A stretch of 64,000 bases of DNA from Imbricaverruca yamaguchii (lineage: Eukaryota > Arthropoda > Thecostraca > Neoverrucidae): the NCBI GenBank assembly GCA_034440575.1, contig JAOTOL010001187.1, forward strand, positions 124,001 to 188,000. The letters run 5' to 3'. Below the pieces are notes generated by a model, which saw only the letters and a program-made list of their open reading frames with translations, was not told the origin of the DNA and searched no databases. The translations under genes were made by a program, and so were the position numbers. This document shows, piece by piece, positions 34,993 through 46,384 of this stretch (positions are counted from its first letter, which is position 1; each line of letters opens with the position of its first letter).

Positions 34993-36189
34993 GTAAGGTC
35001 AAGGTCATGCGCCGACTGGCGATAGGCCAGCTCCGGGCGATGACGTCATCCCGCGGCTGGGGTCGGGTTGGGGCCGGCGGCTGACTGACCGGGCCGTGTT
35101 AGGGCAGGGCAGTGCGCTGCGGCGGCCGTGGTCGGCTTTCAGCGCCGACCGTGCAGTACAAAGGTAGCTACATACCGACGGTCGGCGGCCGCAGCGCCGT
35201 GGCGCGCGCGGATAAAGGTCACGGGGCGGCCGTACTATCGACACTCTCCTGATCGGACCAATTAACATCCAGTCGTTGAAGCCGAAACTGCTGGAACTCT
35301 TCAACGACCTCCACAATCGCGACTACGCCATCACGCTACACACTCTGCCGATACAACGATAAATATATAAGTCGTTGCATGTGCATTTCTGCAATGATAA
35401 AGAGGAATGCCCCCATGCTTCTATTCACATTTTCTGCTTCCAGTCTGGTAGCATGATTTGCATTGTTCTTTCAATCGTCCGATTTTGTACAATTGTTTTG
35501 ATATTAGGGATAGATGCTGTTTCTGTGCCGCATCAAGATCACAGTCGTCGATAAGCATACCCAGTTATAGAGGAAATACTACTATGCATTTATGACATCA
35601 TTCTTAAATTTTGCGCAAAATGGTTGTGCAAATATGCAAATATACATGTGGTTTTAACGCCAATCGACTCATGGTACAAAAAAAAAACAGAAGATCGCTG
35701 ATATCTGCTGTTGCCGATGCGTCTCCAGAAAAGTAGTACGGTGATGGTGCTTTTGGTTCAAAAGGAAGTAATATCTGCGATCAAATCATGCCTTTTGCGC
35801 ACCAAAAATTAAGTGCAACGCTGACGTTCCGATTACATCGCGGCCCGCTTCTCTCGGTCCTCCTCTACGTCAACACAGCAACCCAACTATTTTTTTAATC
35901 GCAATGCACATCATGCTTAGAGATTTATCAATACCCCCACTATCCACCATCACAAATCCAACCCAAGCGGAAAACAGCGAGGGTGTTTTCCTCTTCGCCT
36001 GCCGTAGTCAACAATAAATGTCTTTGTCCACAGGAAGCAGTGCTCGTGTTTTCCGTCGCTAGCCCAGCAGTTTAGAAAGTGATTTCTGACATAAACGGGT
36101 AGAAAACACTGCAAAGTAGATCCGGCGCTTCCCAAATAACAAGCATGTTTAAGCTCACGGCAAGCAACAGCGACGAGAAACGCAACGCT
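34993..36189. other. CpG-rich tail, then AT-rich unassigned sequence
   Basis: Up to about 35260 the DNA remains GC-rich and could be first-intron sequence of the candidate gene. After that it is AT-rich with no gene seen. Confidence 0.3.
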
Positions 36190-36440
36190 TGCTAGCCATG
36201 CCGCCTGACACGTCTGACAGCCATGCCGCCTGACACGTCTGACAGCCATGCTGCCTGACACGTCTGACAGCCATGCCGCCCGACACGTCTGACAGCCATG
36301 CCGCCTGACACGTCTGACAGCCATGCTGCCTGACACGTCTGACAGCCATGCCGCCTGACACGTCTGACAGCCATGCCGCCTGACACGTCTGACAGCCATG
36401 CTGCCTGACACGTCTGACAGCCATGCTGCCCGACACGCCT
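36190..36440. repeat. 25-bp minisatellite, about 10 units
   Basis: Units with core GCCTGACACGTCTGACAGCC followed by ATGCC or ATGCT. The repetitive minus-strand frames (RRVRQHGCQTCQAAWLSDVS) are generated by the repeat. Confidence 0.95.
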
Positions 36441-37320
36441 GCTGCGGGCCGGTCTTGAACTGCAATAATGGGTGCTGACACGCATACATGAGGGGCTGAG
36501 TGTAAATACAAACTTGCCGCGTGCAAAATATTGACAAGCTCCGTGTCCATATTCTTCAAATAAATATGTCATGCATTTTCTAATCCACTTTCGGTGCATC
36601 TGGGATACAGTAAATGGCGCGCAATTCTCAAGGTGACATTTCACCACCACCGCTGCAGGTGGTGGTCGTCATTGGCCGCTCATACGGCCAATGACGACCC
36701 ACTCCAAGCGTCCACCATTCCACACAAACGAAACAGAACACTTGGACGCATTGCTATGGAACGTCGAGCGTCCAGCCTCCAAACTCGTGTCAATACGGGC
36801 CTTTCACAATTACACAGCACGCTATGGTTCGCTAGCAAAGTGGATTGTCTATTCCGAGTTGAATACCCCAACTATTTTCGAAGTGCTGCAAAGCCTGCAT
36901 GTCAGCTGACAGGAGCTGAATATGGAAGCAGCAAATATTCCTGTGTAAAGGCGAAGCTACTGCAAAAGGAAGAAAAGCTTTTTCGCGTTCCGTTGATTCC
37001 CTATGCCTAGTAGCTGATCCAGGACATGAGGAGAGGGTTGGTCCATGCCGCTTGGACGCTATCCTCTTGTTTTGCAAAGAGGCAAACACAGGTGCTTTGT
37101 GATAACTGCCTCAGTTCGCCGCCAGGTGTCACGGTGGAAGCACGTCGGTGGGGAGCTCCTACTTACCAGATAAGTCGTTGCAGAACAGCGCATTTGCATT
37201 GGCATCGGCATTCAGCGACGGGTTTATGATCGTTCGAATCAATTAACACTGACACGCTGGAAAGTATTACATAGGTCTGGCGTTACCAATTTAACGGTCA
37301 AGGTTCAACGTAAGACAGTT
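36441..37320. other. unassigned sequence with a perfect hairpin
   Basis: No gene recognised. A 15-bp perfect inverted repeat with a 6-base loop lies at 36664-36699. Confidence 0.35.
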
Positions 37321-38044
37321 GCTTCGGTCGCCTCCCATTTTTTCGTTTTCACCCAAACGTACCCAGATTTGGTATCAAGTAATAGCCTGTGGTGAACTGC
37401 AACATTTCAAGTCGGTACATGTCAAGGTCAAACTTCTAGGTCAAAGGTTAGCTTCATTTATTAGCTGGCGATATTGAAGCGATATCGACCGAACGCGAGG
37501 TTCGGTTGCTATTGCTTCAATTTCCACCGAATGTACGTCATTCGACGTGTCTTGCTATGCAGTCTCAGAAAGCTAAGCAACCGAATTATTTGTCAAGGAC
37601 AAAGGCCAAGCCGATACTTCGGTCGCCAATATTTTTTTTTTCGTTTTCTCTCAAACTTATCTAAATTTGGTATCAAGTTACTCGAGTGTTCACCTGTGGT
37701 GAACACTCGAGTAACCTTCCAAACTGGAACATGACAAGGTCAAAGGTTTGATTAAGTTCTTCGATGTTATCGCGTTGCGTCGCTATGGCTTCACTTTGAA
37801 TAAAATTGATGCCATTCGTGTTGTCTTGTTGTACAGCATCAGAAAATTGATATTTCGAATTCATCTGGACGGGCCAAAATTCAAGCTGATCTGTTCAATC
37901 GCCTCACATTGTTTTTGTGATTTTCGCACAAGCATACCCAGCTCCAATTCAAACCGGGACATGTCAAAGTCAAAGGTTTGATTGAGTTCTTCAATGCCAT
38001 CGCGTTTCGTCGCCATGGCTTCAGGCGAGATATCCTCATCTTGA
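37321..38044. repeat. dispersed repeat in about three tandem-like copies
   Basis: Segments sharing ATTTGGTATCAAGT, CATGTCAAGGTCAAAGGTTT and CGTCGCTATGGCTTCA recur at about 37370-37500, 37665-37800 and 37955-38030. Copies are diverged. The middle copy contains a perfect 18-bp hairpin. TTTGACCTTGACCTTT-type strings of this kind are common in dispersed repeats of marine invertebrates. Confidence 0.65.
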
Positions 38045-38115
38045 CATGTTATTGCCCTAAAGACCTTCAAATCATCCTCAAATTTCAAACTTTACTGCTC
38101 AGGCCACTTTCAATG

Positions 38116-38915
38116 TTATTTACAAATATAATGAACAGTAGTGGCCCCAATACTGACCCCTGGGGGGACTCCACTAAGAACATTTTTCCATGATGACTTT
38201 GTACCATTTAGCATCACTCTTTGCTGTCTATCTGAAAGCCACAACTCTATCCATTTTAAGATGCTACCTGCAATACCACGGGACTGAAGCTGTATAATTA
38301 ACCGTTTATGGGGTACCTTGTCAAAGGCTTTACTAAAGTCATGATATGATACATCAACCTGATTTCCCTGATCAAATTGTTCTGTGGCAAAGTTAAAAAC
38401 GTCCAAGAGATTTGTGAGACACGATCGTCCTTTTCTAAACCCATGTTGAGTATCTTGAGTCAATCTGCTACCTTCCAGATAACTAACTATTCTATCCTTG
38501 ATAATTGATTCGAGTACCTTGCAGACTAGGGATGTGAGACTTACTGGCCTATAGTTTTCAACTTTCCTCTTTCTCCTTTCTTGAAAATAGGAACTACATT
38601 TGCCCTTTTCCAATCGGTTGGAGTTTCATTTTGTGAAACTGATCTACAAAATATTATACTAAGTGGAAATGTCAGTTCCTTTTCAGTTTCCTGCAACACC
38701 CTAGCATAAATATCATCAGGTCCTGCTGCCTTGTTTGGCTTTATTTTCCTGATATGATTGTAAACAACATCACTATAAATGAAATCAACATCATTTGTCA
38801 GATCACATGTCACTGAACTATGGTGTACGGTCGGCAGATTGGTCACATCTTCCAATGTAAACACTGATTTAAACTGCTTGCTCAGTTCCTCAACCATCTC
38901 ACTATCCTCACCCAA
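38116..38915 (-). pseudogene. LINE reverse transcriptase fragment
   Basis: Two overlapping phases. 38915-38541 carries IKPNKAAGPDDIYARVLQ and WKRANVVPIFKKGER. 38613-38116 carries ENYRPVSLTSLVCKVLE, GFRKGRSCLTNLLDVFN and FSKAFDKVPHKRL (motif A Asp), then SDRQQRVMLNG. Near 38160 a run of G in the GVPPG segment shifts the phase. The motif C relic reads KFEDDLKVFR just downstream, at about 38045-38075, where the family has FADD; an Ala-to-Glu change precedes the two Asp. Confidence 0.88.
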
Positions 38916-39145
38916 TGTAGTCCCGTTTACTTCCAGTGGACCAATTGTACTAGAAACTGTACTCAGCTTGTATAAACTAAATAACTTTTTACTGTCCCCA
39001 TTACAGTTTCTAGCTAAATCCAGTTGTTTTTCTCGCTTTGCTGCTCTTGTTTTTTTTGCTTCACAGTGTCTCTAGCTTTTCGATACGCCTTTAGATTAAC
39101 GACATTTGAGGCTTCTTTAAAGACTCTAAATGCAGTTTCTTAGCC

Positions 39146-39373
39146 TTAATCGCTTTTATCAAGTCTGGTGTAAGCCATGCTGGCTTTCCTACCCTTCTTT
39201 TGCGTCTGCTTTTGGGGGACATGTCTAATCTGAATGTCCTTCAAGTAAGATTTGAACTTTTCCCACATTTCACAGGCATTTAAATCGGAGAATTCTTCTT
39301 CCCATCTGATGGCACTTAAAGCCGCTCTCATGCATTCAAAGTCTGCTCTGTTGAAATTTGGAACCTTTACCAA
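39146..39373 (-). pseudogene. LINE linker fragment
   Basis: A 75-codon frame between endonuclease and RT. It includes FNRADFECMRAALSAIRWEE and KSYLKDIQIRHVPQKQ, which fit the CR1-type linker (Trp before the conserved HVP motif). Confidence 0.75.
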
Positions 39374-39473
39374 ATTATCCTTGATAGTTCCCCTACATGT
39401 GCTTTGAATCTAACTATGTTATGGTTACTTCTTCTCAGAGTTTCTCCTACAGTCAAGTCTTGAACCAAGTCAC

Positions 39474-39998
39474 TTAAATCCGAGAATGCAAGGTCCAAGA
39501 ATGAGTATGCCTGGTAGGCTCCGATTCAAACTGGTGTAAGAACAGGTCCTCTTCAGGGCATTTCCTAAACATTTTGCATGATGGGGAGCCAACACCAGCA
39601 TTTTCATAACCTTTTAGATTAAAGTCACCAAGAATAAGGCACTTCCTCTTAAAGTTTCTACTGATTTCCTCACAAATCACCTTGTCAAGCTGCAGTTGCT
39701 GAGAATGTGGCAGGTTTCCTGATCGGTAGAAAGCTCCTATCCTAAGAGTATTGCTGTTGCCTTTTCCCTCAGTGACATCAAGCCAAATGGACTCCACAGA
39801 CACATTTTTATCCCCAACTGCTACTTTTTGAGAACTGAATAAGCTATTCATATAGAGCATTACACCACCCCCTTTCATTGCTGGACCCCTATTGCACGAA
39901 AACATATTGCATCCCTGGACCTCATAGTCCTGTAAGTTATCTCCAAAATACCCTTCACTGACCCATGCCTCCGTAATGCAAACAAAACGGTTACACAA
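39474..39998 (-). pseudogene. LINE AP endonuclease domain fragment
   Basis: A 174-codon frame with motifs in order: CITEAWVSEGY (catalytic Glu), GGGVMLYMNS, LRIGAFYRSGN and LILGDFNLKGYE (the conserved GDFN). It lacks the first motif, and the C-terminal SDH motif has been lost to a frame break. The domain nicks target DNA to prime reverse transcription. Confidence 0.88.
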
Positions 39999-40351
39999 CT
40001 ACCCCGTGATACTTAACAGCAGCACTGTACGTGCATGGAGCTGGTATCCAAACGATTGTGCAATGTCAACAATATGTTAATCCCCAAAATATTCTTCAGC
40101 AGCACAATTCTTCGCACGAGTTAGTTTGTACCAGCATTTAATCCTGCAAGGCTCATGATCAGTGAAAATTTCCCAATGAGAATAGATGTTTTTAACAGAT
40201 TATTAGCCGAAAGTTTAGCAGAATCTGTCATGCCTAGCAAAAGCATCATATTTAGTGTTCAATGTAAAGAGTTCTTCATAATATCAAGAATATTGTTTTC
40301 ATCATATTATCCTCCTTTCTGCCCCGATGACACATCTCTGTTAGGTTTGTA

Positions 40352-40387
40352 GCGTACATGCTGATCCATAGCGATCAGCATGTACGC
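40352..40387. repeat. perfect hairpin, 15-bp arms
   Basis: GCGTACATGCTGATC, loop CATAGC, then its exact reverse complement. It lies about 45 bp before the first MITE copy. Confidence 0.9.
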
Positions 40388-40433
40388 AATGTAGTACGCC
40401 GCCATTGAGGTTGAGGGGATAGGTTCACCCCTC

Positions 40434-41289
40434 TTAACCCGCGCCGTCTTTCCGGTCAAATGCTCCCACCCCGTCTTGGGGGGGGGGGGGCGGTTGAAGA
40501 CCCCCCTCTAAAATCCAAACTAAGCATCGCACGAAAACGAAAGAGGTGGCATCGGAAAGCGCTCGACGTGTAGGGTCAGGTTCAACCCTCCAAAACAATG
40601 TCCCCCCCAAAAAAAAGTGACGTCACCAGGGGGCTAGAGTTTCACGACTTTTCACGACTTACATTATGTTTTTGACTCTGGGAAGTTCATTTTGTGGATA
40701 TATGAAGAAGAAAAAATTTATTTGGAATGACAAGATGGCAGCGAAATCGATCGGGACAGTATTTCTTTTTGGCCCCCCAAAAATACATTTTTTTTTAACT
40801 TCAAAATTTTTAGTTTTCAAGTTTTCTTTAATTTTCCTCTTCCGTTGGATAGAGCAGACCGAGAAACGTTGTTGGAAGTCAACTTGCCCTAATAAAAATG
40901 CTTACTTTAGCCAGAATCCTCTATTTGAAATGCAATTTGGCAAATACGCAAAATTTATATATGTAGTCAAAACCGAAAAAAATGAAAAATTCAACTCGTA
41001 CGTTTTGTTGCATCCGTAAGGATAAGCAAACGCTGAAAGTTTCATTAAAACATCTCTATCCGTTAAAGCGTGGCGACTGGTTGAACGTTTCTGCAGGTGA
41101 CCTCACTTGACCTTGACTAACTCGTTGACCCTATATGACCTGACCTAAAAATTCCGCATTAGCATGTCAAATCGATGTGGGAAAAGGTACGCCAAAGTTG
41201 GGTGCGCTGCCGTGCGCCGTTGGTCCGCTATCCGCGAAAAACCTGAGGGGCGGGGGTGGTTAAAGACCCCCCGAGACGAGACGGGTTAA
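40434..41289 (+). mobile_element. piggyBac-like MITE, copy 1
   Basis: About 856 bp between TTAA (40434-40437) and TTAA (41286-41289). The left end after TTAA reads CCCGCGCCGTCTTTCCGGTC; the right end as reverse complement reads CCCGTCTCGTCTCGGGGGGT. TTAA target sites and CCC-starting inverted ends are the hallmarks of piggyBac elements. A C/G-run motif (CCCCGTCTTGGGG) lies just inside the left end and is mirrored on the right. There is no transposase frame, so it is non-autonomous. Two more copies occur in this window. Confidence 0.8.
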
Positions 41290-41991
41290 CGACATGAAAA
41301 TTTAAAACACAGCCTATGCACGTGCTGAGTGCATCTAAAACTACTAATGTCCCTCCTCAATCACCTTGCTCTAGCAGAGCTGGTAGTTTACCTCCAGTTG
41401 ATGGTCATCTGAGACAGAAAATTGCAATCGGGAATGTTTTAGTCGGCTCCAAACAGGCTATTTCCTAGGAATGTTTTGTTTATCACCCAAAGGCTTTTGC
41501 TACCACTTAAAAGCTTTGTTTACCACGACAAAAGTAAAGTTGCACCACAATTTTAGAAACGCGTCTTCGAAATGGGAAGCTGGAAAAATAATATGTTGGA
41601 GTAGCAGGAAATCGTTTTCTGGGGACTGTTTTTATTGTTTTCAAGATTAAAACGGAGGAAAAAAATGATTTGTCATACAGTCCTTTTTACCATTACGTGC
41701 ATCGGCTGCTCATTTATCACAACTATTGTTTCCATGTCTCTATCGCTTGTAGTTCAGCTACGAGTGATGAAGACAGCTTGACAACATATCATTCCACGAT
41801 ATGTTGTCGATTTTGGGGGTCACGACTCATGCGTCATCTATTGAGAGTAATTTCGCTTGAAGGCGTTTCCAGATGGTTTAATGCCGGGAAATAATCGGAA
41901 ATGACAATAGATGTAAATGCTCCTTCTCCATATCCATGGGAAATATACGCAAAAGTATCAAGATCACTTTTAATAGTTTTTTTCCCACGAG
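41290..41991. other. unassigned sequence
   Basis: No gene recognised. A perfect 11-bp hairpin (GACAACATATC) lies at 41780-41808. Confidence 0.35.
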
Positions 41992-42197
41992 ACATCCAAA
42001 GAGGGGCGGGGATGGCCGAGTGGTTAAGGTGTTGAACACTGGGTACTAAAGGTCCCGGGTTCAACACCCGCACCACTCAGGACATTTCCCAATCATGCGG
42101 CCCACCGGCGAAACAGTATGGGCGGCGCTATTAGCCGTGAATGTGCGTACAGTGCGTCGTGAACCACCCAATAAGCAAACAAACAAACATCCAAAGA
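41992..42197 (+). mobile_element. tRNA-derived SINE with 11-bp target duplication
   Basis: Body about 42003-42186. The head has a pol III A box (TGGCCGAGTGGTTAAGG, 42013-42029) and a B box (GGTTCAACACC, 42058-42068), with the look of a Ser/Leu-type tRNA. The tail is rich in AAAC/AAAT repeats. Identical 11-bp repeats ACATCCAAAGA flank it at 41992-42002 and 42187-42197, showing target-primed insertion. About 184 bp; transcription would be by RNA polymerase III, with LINE machinery supplied in trans. Confidence 0.88.
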
Positions 42198-42530
42198 CAC
42201 GCCAGACACCAGAGGAGAGAGAACACAGGTGAACGTGATGTATGCTAACGGATCTTCTCCAGGATTTGAAGAGAAAATTTCGTAGGAGCCTACGTCCACT
42301 CAAAGCGAATACGCAGCTGGCCCCGTTGAGCTTTCGCCAATATGACTATGCTAATATTATGGGTGGGTACTTTCGCAGCCTTGGCCCTTCCACGCTCTTT
42401 CCCCGCTTCGCGTACCCTTCCCGGCCGGGCTGAACGCCGTGCCATCTGACGGTGGAAAGCCGTACTGAGCAGACCGGCGGCCGACCGTCGGGTGTCAGGC
42501 TCGGGGAACGATGGGGAAGTCTTGCTCCGG
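42198..42530. other. unassigned sequence before the 78-bp array
   Basis: No gene recognised; becomes GC-rich toward the array. Confidence 0.35.
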
Positions 42531-42534
42531 ATTG

Positions 42535-45445
42535 GCCAGTCTACCCTCCACCCACCCCAGGACGGCTGTGCAACTGTACCAAGTGATGAGGACGGTGGAA
42601 GCCTGCTCCGGACCAGCCTATCTGCCCTCACCCCCAACACAGCTGCACAACTGTACCAAGTGATGAGGACGGTGGGGAGCCTGCTCCGGACCAGCCTATC
42701 TGCCCTCATCCCCAACACAGCTGCACAACTGTACCAAGTGATGAGGACGGTGGGGAGCCTGCTCCGGACCAGCCTATCTGCCCTCACCCCCAACACAGCT
42801 GCACAACTGTACCAAGTGATGAGGACGGTGGGGAGCCTGCTCCGGACCAGCCTATCTGCCCTCATCCCCAACACAGCTGCACAACTGTACCAAGTGATGA
42901 GGACGGTGGGGAGCCTGCTCCAGACCAGCCTATCTGCCCTCATCCCCAACACAGCTGCACAACTGTACCAAGTGATGAGGACGGTGGGGAGCCTGCTCCG
43001 GACCAGCCTATCTGCCCTCATCCCCAACACAGCTGCACAACTGTACCAAGTGATGAGGACGGTGGGGAGCCTGCTCCGGACCAGCCTATCTGCCCTCATC
43101 CCCAACACAGCTGCACAACTGTACCAAGTGATGAGGACGGTGGGGAGCCTGCTCCGGACCAGCCTATCTGCCCTCATCCCCAACACAGCTGCACAACTGT
43201 ACCAAGTGATGAGGACGGTGGGGAGCCTGCTCCGGACCAGCCTATCTGCCCTCATCCCCAACACAGCTGCACAACTGTACCAAGTGATGAGGACGGTGGG
43301 GAGCCTGCTCCGGACCAGCCTATCTGCCCTCATCCCCAACACAGCTGCACAACTGTACCAAGTGATGAGGACGGTGGGGAGCCTGCTCCGGACCAGCCTA
43401 TCTGCCCTCATCCCCAACACAGCTGCACAACTGTACCAAGTGATGAGGACGGTGGGGAGCCTGCTCCGGACCAGCCTATCTGCCCTCATCCCCAACACAG
43501 CTGCACAACTGTACCAAGTGATGAGGACGGTGGGGAGCCTGCTCCGGACCAGCCTATCTGCCCTCATCCCCAACACAGCTGCACAACTGTACCAAGTGAT
43601 GAGGACGGTGGGGAGCCTGCTCCGGACCAGCCTATCTGCCCTCACCCCCAACACAGCTGCACAACTGTACCAAGTGATGAGGACGGTGGGGAGCCTGCTC
43701 CGGACCAGCCTATCTGCCCTCATCCCCAACACAGCTGCACAACTGTACCAAGTGATGAGGACGGTGGGGAGCCTGCTCCGGACCAGCCTATCTGCCCTCA
43801 TCCCCAACACAGCTGCACAACTGTACCAAGTGATGAGGACGGTGGGGAGCCTGCTCCAGACCAGCCTATCTGCCCTCATCCCCAACACAGCTGCACAACT
43901 GTACCAAGTGATGAGGACGGTGGGGAGCCTGCTCCGGACCAGCCTATCTGCCCTCACCCCCAACACAGCTGCACAACTGTACCAAGTGATGAGGACGGTG
44001 GGGGCCTGGACCAGCCTATCTGCCTCACCACACAGCTGCACTGACCATAGGACGGGGGCCAGCCTATCTGCCCTCACCCCCAACACAGCTGCACAACTGT
44101 ACCAAGTGATGAGGACGGTGGGGAGCCTGCTCCGGACCAGCCTATCTGCCCTCACCCCCAACACAGCTGCACAACTGTACCAAGTGATGAGGACGGTGGG
44201 AGCCTGGGAGCCTGCCCTTCACAACCAGCCTATCTGCCCTCACCCCAACACAGCTGCACAACTGTACCAAGTGATGAGGACGGTGGGGAGCCTGCTCCGG
44301 ACCAGCCTATCTGCCCTCATCCCCAACACAGCTGCACAACTGTACCAAGTGATGAGGACGGTGGGGAGCCTGCTCCGGACCAGCCTATCTGCCCTCACCC
44401 CCAACACAGCTGCACAACTGTACCAAGTGATGAGGACGGTGGGGAGCCTGCTCCGGACCAGCCTATCTGCCCTCATCCCCAACACAGCTGCACAACTGTA
44501 CCAAGTGATGAGGACGGTGGGGAGCCTGCCCCGGACCAGCCTATCTGCCCTCATCCCCAACACAGCTGCACAACTGTACCAAGTGATGAGGACGGTGGGG
44601 AGCCTGCTCCGGACCAGCCTATCTGCCCTCATCCCCAACACAGCTGCACAACTGTACCAAGTGATGAGGACGGTGGGGAGCCTCCTCCAGACCAGCCTAT
44701 CTGCCCTCATCCCCAACACAGCTGCACAACTGTACCAAGTGATGAGGACGGTGGGGAGCCTGCTCCGGACCAGCCTATCTGCCCTCACCCCCAACACAGC
44801 TGCACAACTGTACCAAGTGATGAGGACGGTGGGGAGCCTGCTCCGGACCAGCCTATCTGCCCTCATCCCCAACACAGCTGCACAACTGCACCAAATGATG
44901 AGGACGGTGGGGAGCCTGCTCCGGACCAGCCTATCTGCCCTCATCCCCAACACAGCTGCACAACTGTACCAAGTGATGAGGACGGTGGGGAGCCTGCTCC
45001 GGACCAGCCTATCTGCCCTCATCCCCAACACAGCTGCACAACTGTACCAAGTGATGAGGACGGTGGGGAGCCTGCTCCAGACCAGCCTATCTGCCCTCAT
45101 CCCCAACACAGCTGCACAACTGTACCAAGTGATGAGGACGGTGGGGAGCCTGCTCCGGACCAGCCTATCTGCCCTCATCCCCAATACAGCTGCACAACTG
45201 TACCAAGTGATGAGGACGGTGGGGAGCCTGCTCCAGACCAGCCTATCTGCCCTCATCCCCAACACAGCTGCACAACTGTACCAAGTGATGAGGACGGTGG
45301 GGAGCCTGCTCCGGACCAGCATATCTGCCCTCATCTCCAACACAGCTGCACAACTGTACCAAGTGATGAGGACGGTGGGGAGCCTGCTCCAGACCAGCCT
45401 ATCTGCCCTCACCCCCAACACAGCTGCACAACGGTATCAAATGAC
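42535..45445. repeat. 78-bp minisatellite array, about 37 units
   Basis: Units of 78 bp with core CAACTGTACCAAGTGATGAG and CTGCTCCGGACCAGCCTATC. Because 78 is a multiple of 3, a 1011-codon frame on the plus strand and frames of 624 and 393 codons on the minus strand stay open. They repeat a 26-residue unit exactly and are not believed to be genes. The main variants are CTCACCCCC versus CTCATCCCC and CTCCGG versus CTCCAG. A patch at 43998-44080 and another at about 44200-44245 are shortened and irregular. Confidence 0.96.
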
Positions 45446-46380
45446 GATGACGATGAGCAACTCAAGAAAGCATGTGTCGTGTGCAGCGGCAGGCCGATTT
45501 TACGGCAGCGAGCACGCTTGGTATTAGAGTTCACGTGAAACTCAACTGGGGGGGGGGGGGCACATCTCGCACACGCAAACGTTTGCGGATGGTAGAAACC
45601 AGTGTCATGTTTGACCAAGATAAAAAGAGGCGTCGAATCGGGACTTCATACTATTTCTATTTTTGTCAACGGAGGGCATTCCCGCAGCTAAGCGAACAGA
45701 TATATTATTGGGAAAGTGCCTAAGATGTCGATGCGCAAAAACCCAAGCAAGCAGGCTGACATACCAGACTGCCGGCCCTGTGTGTGTCAACTTTGCATGA
45801 CTACCATACGCTCTCTACTATGTCCGGCGTACGTGTGGAATGGACGAACAAGAAGTAAAATTGCTACTCACCAACAACTGGATGCCCTAAACACCAGAAT
45901 ATGGATGTTATTTTCCGTCTCCATAGCCTGTCATAGCTTGGAAGCAGGTGACTGTTGTAACCTGAATTACCATCGACCAGGTGAACCCGGCAAGAGAATT
46001 AACCATTTCATCCAACTGGTGACATTAACTCCCGCACTCCCATAATGATCAATGTCCTGTGTAAATGCATGCGACCCGTTTTAAAGCCATGCCCAGGAAT
46101 GCAATGTTTTCATATGTCTAGCTAAAATGATTTTCTCGCAGGCGCTGCACCGTTAGTTGTGAGGACCTACGTCACTGCGGAGATAAAATCGATTGGTCGT
46201 TTGGCCCAAATGGCAGGTCGTTTCACAGTCTGAAACGTGCTCGATCACCAACTCCCTTTGATGACTTCGATCTGGAACACGCAGGTGCAATTGGTGGTTC
46301 GCAACCCTTGTTTATTTTTTTTGTTGGTCAATATAATTTTCCGCTTCCGTCGTTTCACAGTCAGACCCCAGCCCGGGCAG
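45446..46380. other. unassigned sequence
   Basis: A run of about 13 G lies at 45549-45561. No gene recognised. Confidence 0.35.
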
Positions 46381-46384
46381 CAAT

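Larger units (their letters stand above)
38045..40000 (-). mobile_element. CR1-like LINE fragment (endonuclease and RT)
   Basis: On the minus strand the order is endonuclease (39998-39474), linker (39373-39146) and RT (38915 to about 38045). It is truncated before the start of the endonuclease and again after RT motif C, where the dispersed repeat at 37321-38044 begins. The fragment is broken by several frameshifts and stops. The assignment to the CR1/L2-like group rests on the GFRKGRSCLTNLLDVFN and DFSKAFDKVPHKRLI motifs. Confidence 0.88.

Noticed and set aside
40434..40442. Telomere-like TTAACCC
   Set aside because: It is a single occurrence at the MITE end, with no repetition of the hexamer.
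42003..42075. Functional tRNA gene
   Set aside because: The tRNA-like head has A and B boxes, but its arms pair poorly, the sequence runs on into an unrelated body and AAAC tail, and it is flanked by a target duplication. It is a SINE.
42492..45527. 1011-codon open frame on the plus strand as a giant repetitive protein
   Set aside because: It is produced entirely by a 78-bp tandem array whose period is a multiple of three. The opposite strand is equally open, and there is no start context, signal or non-repeat domain.
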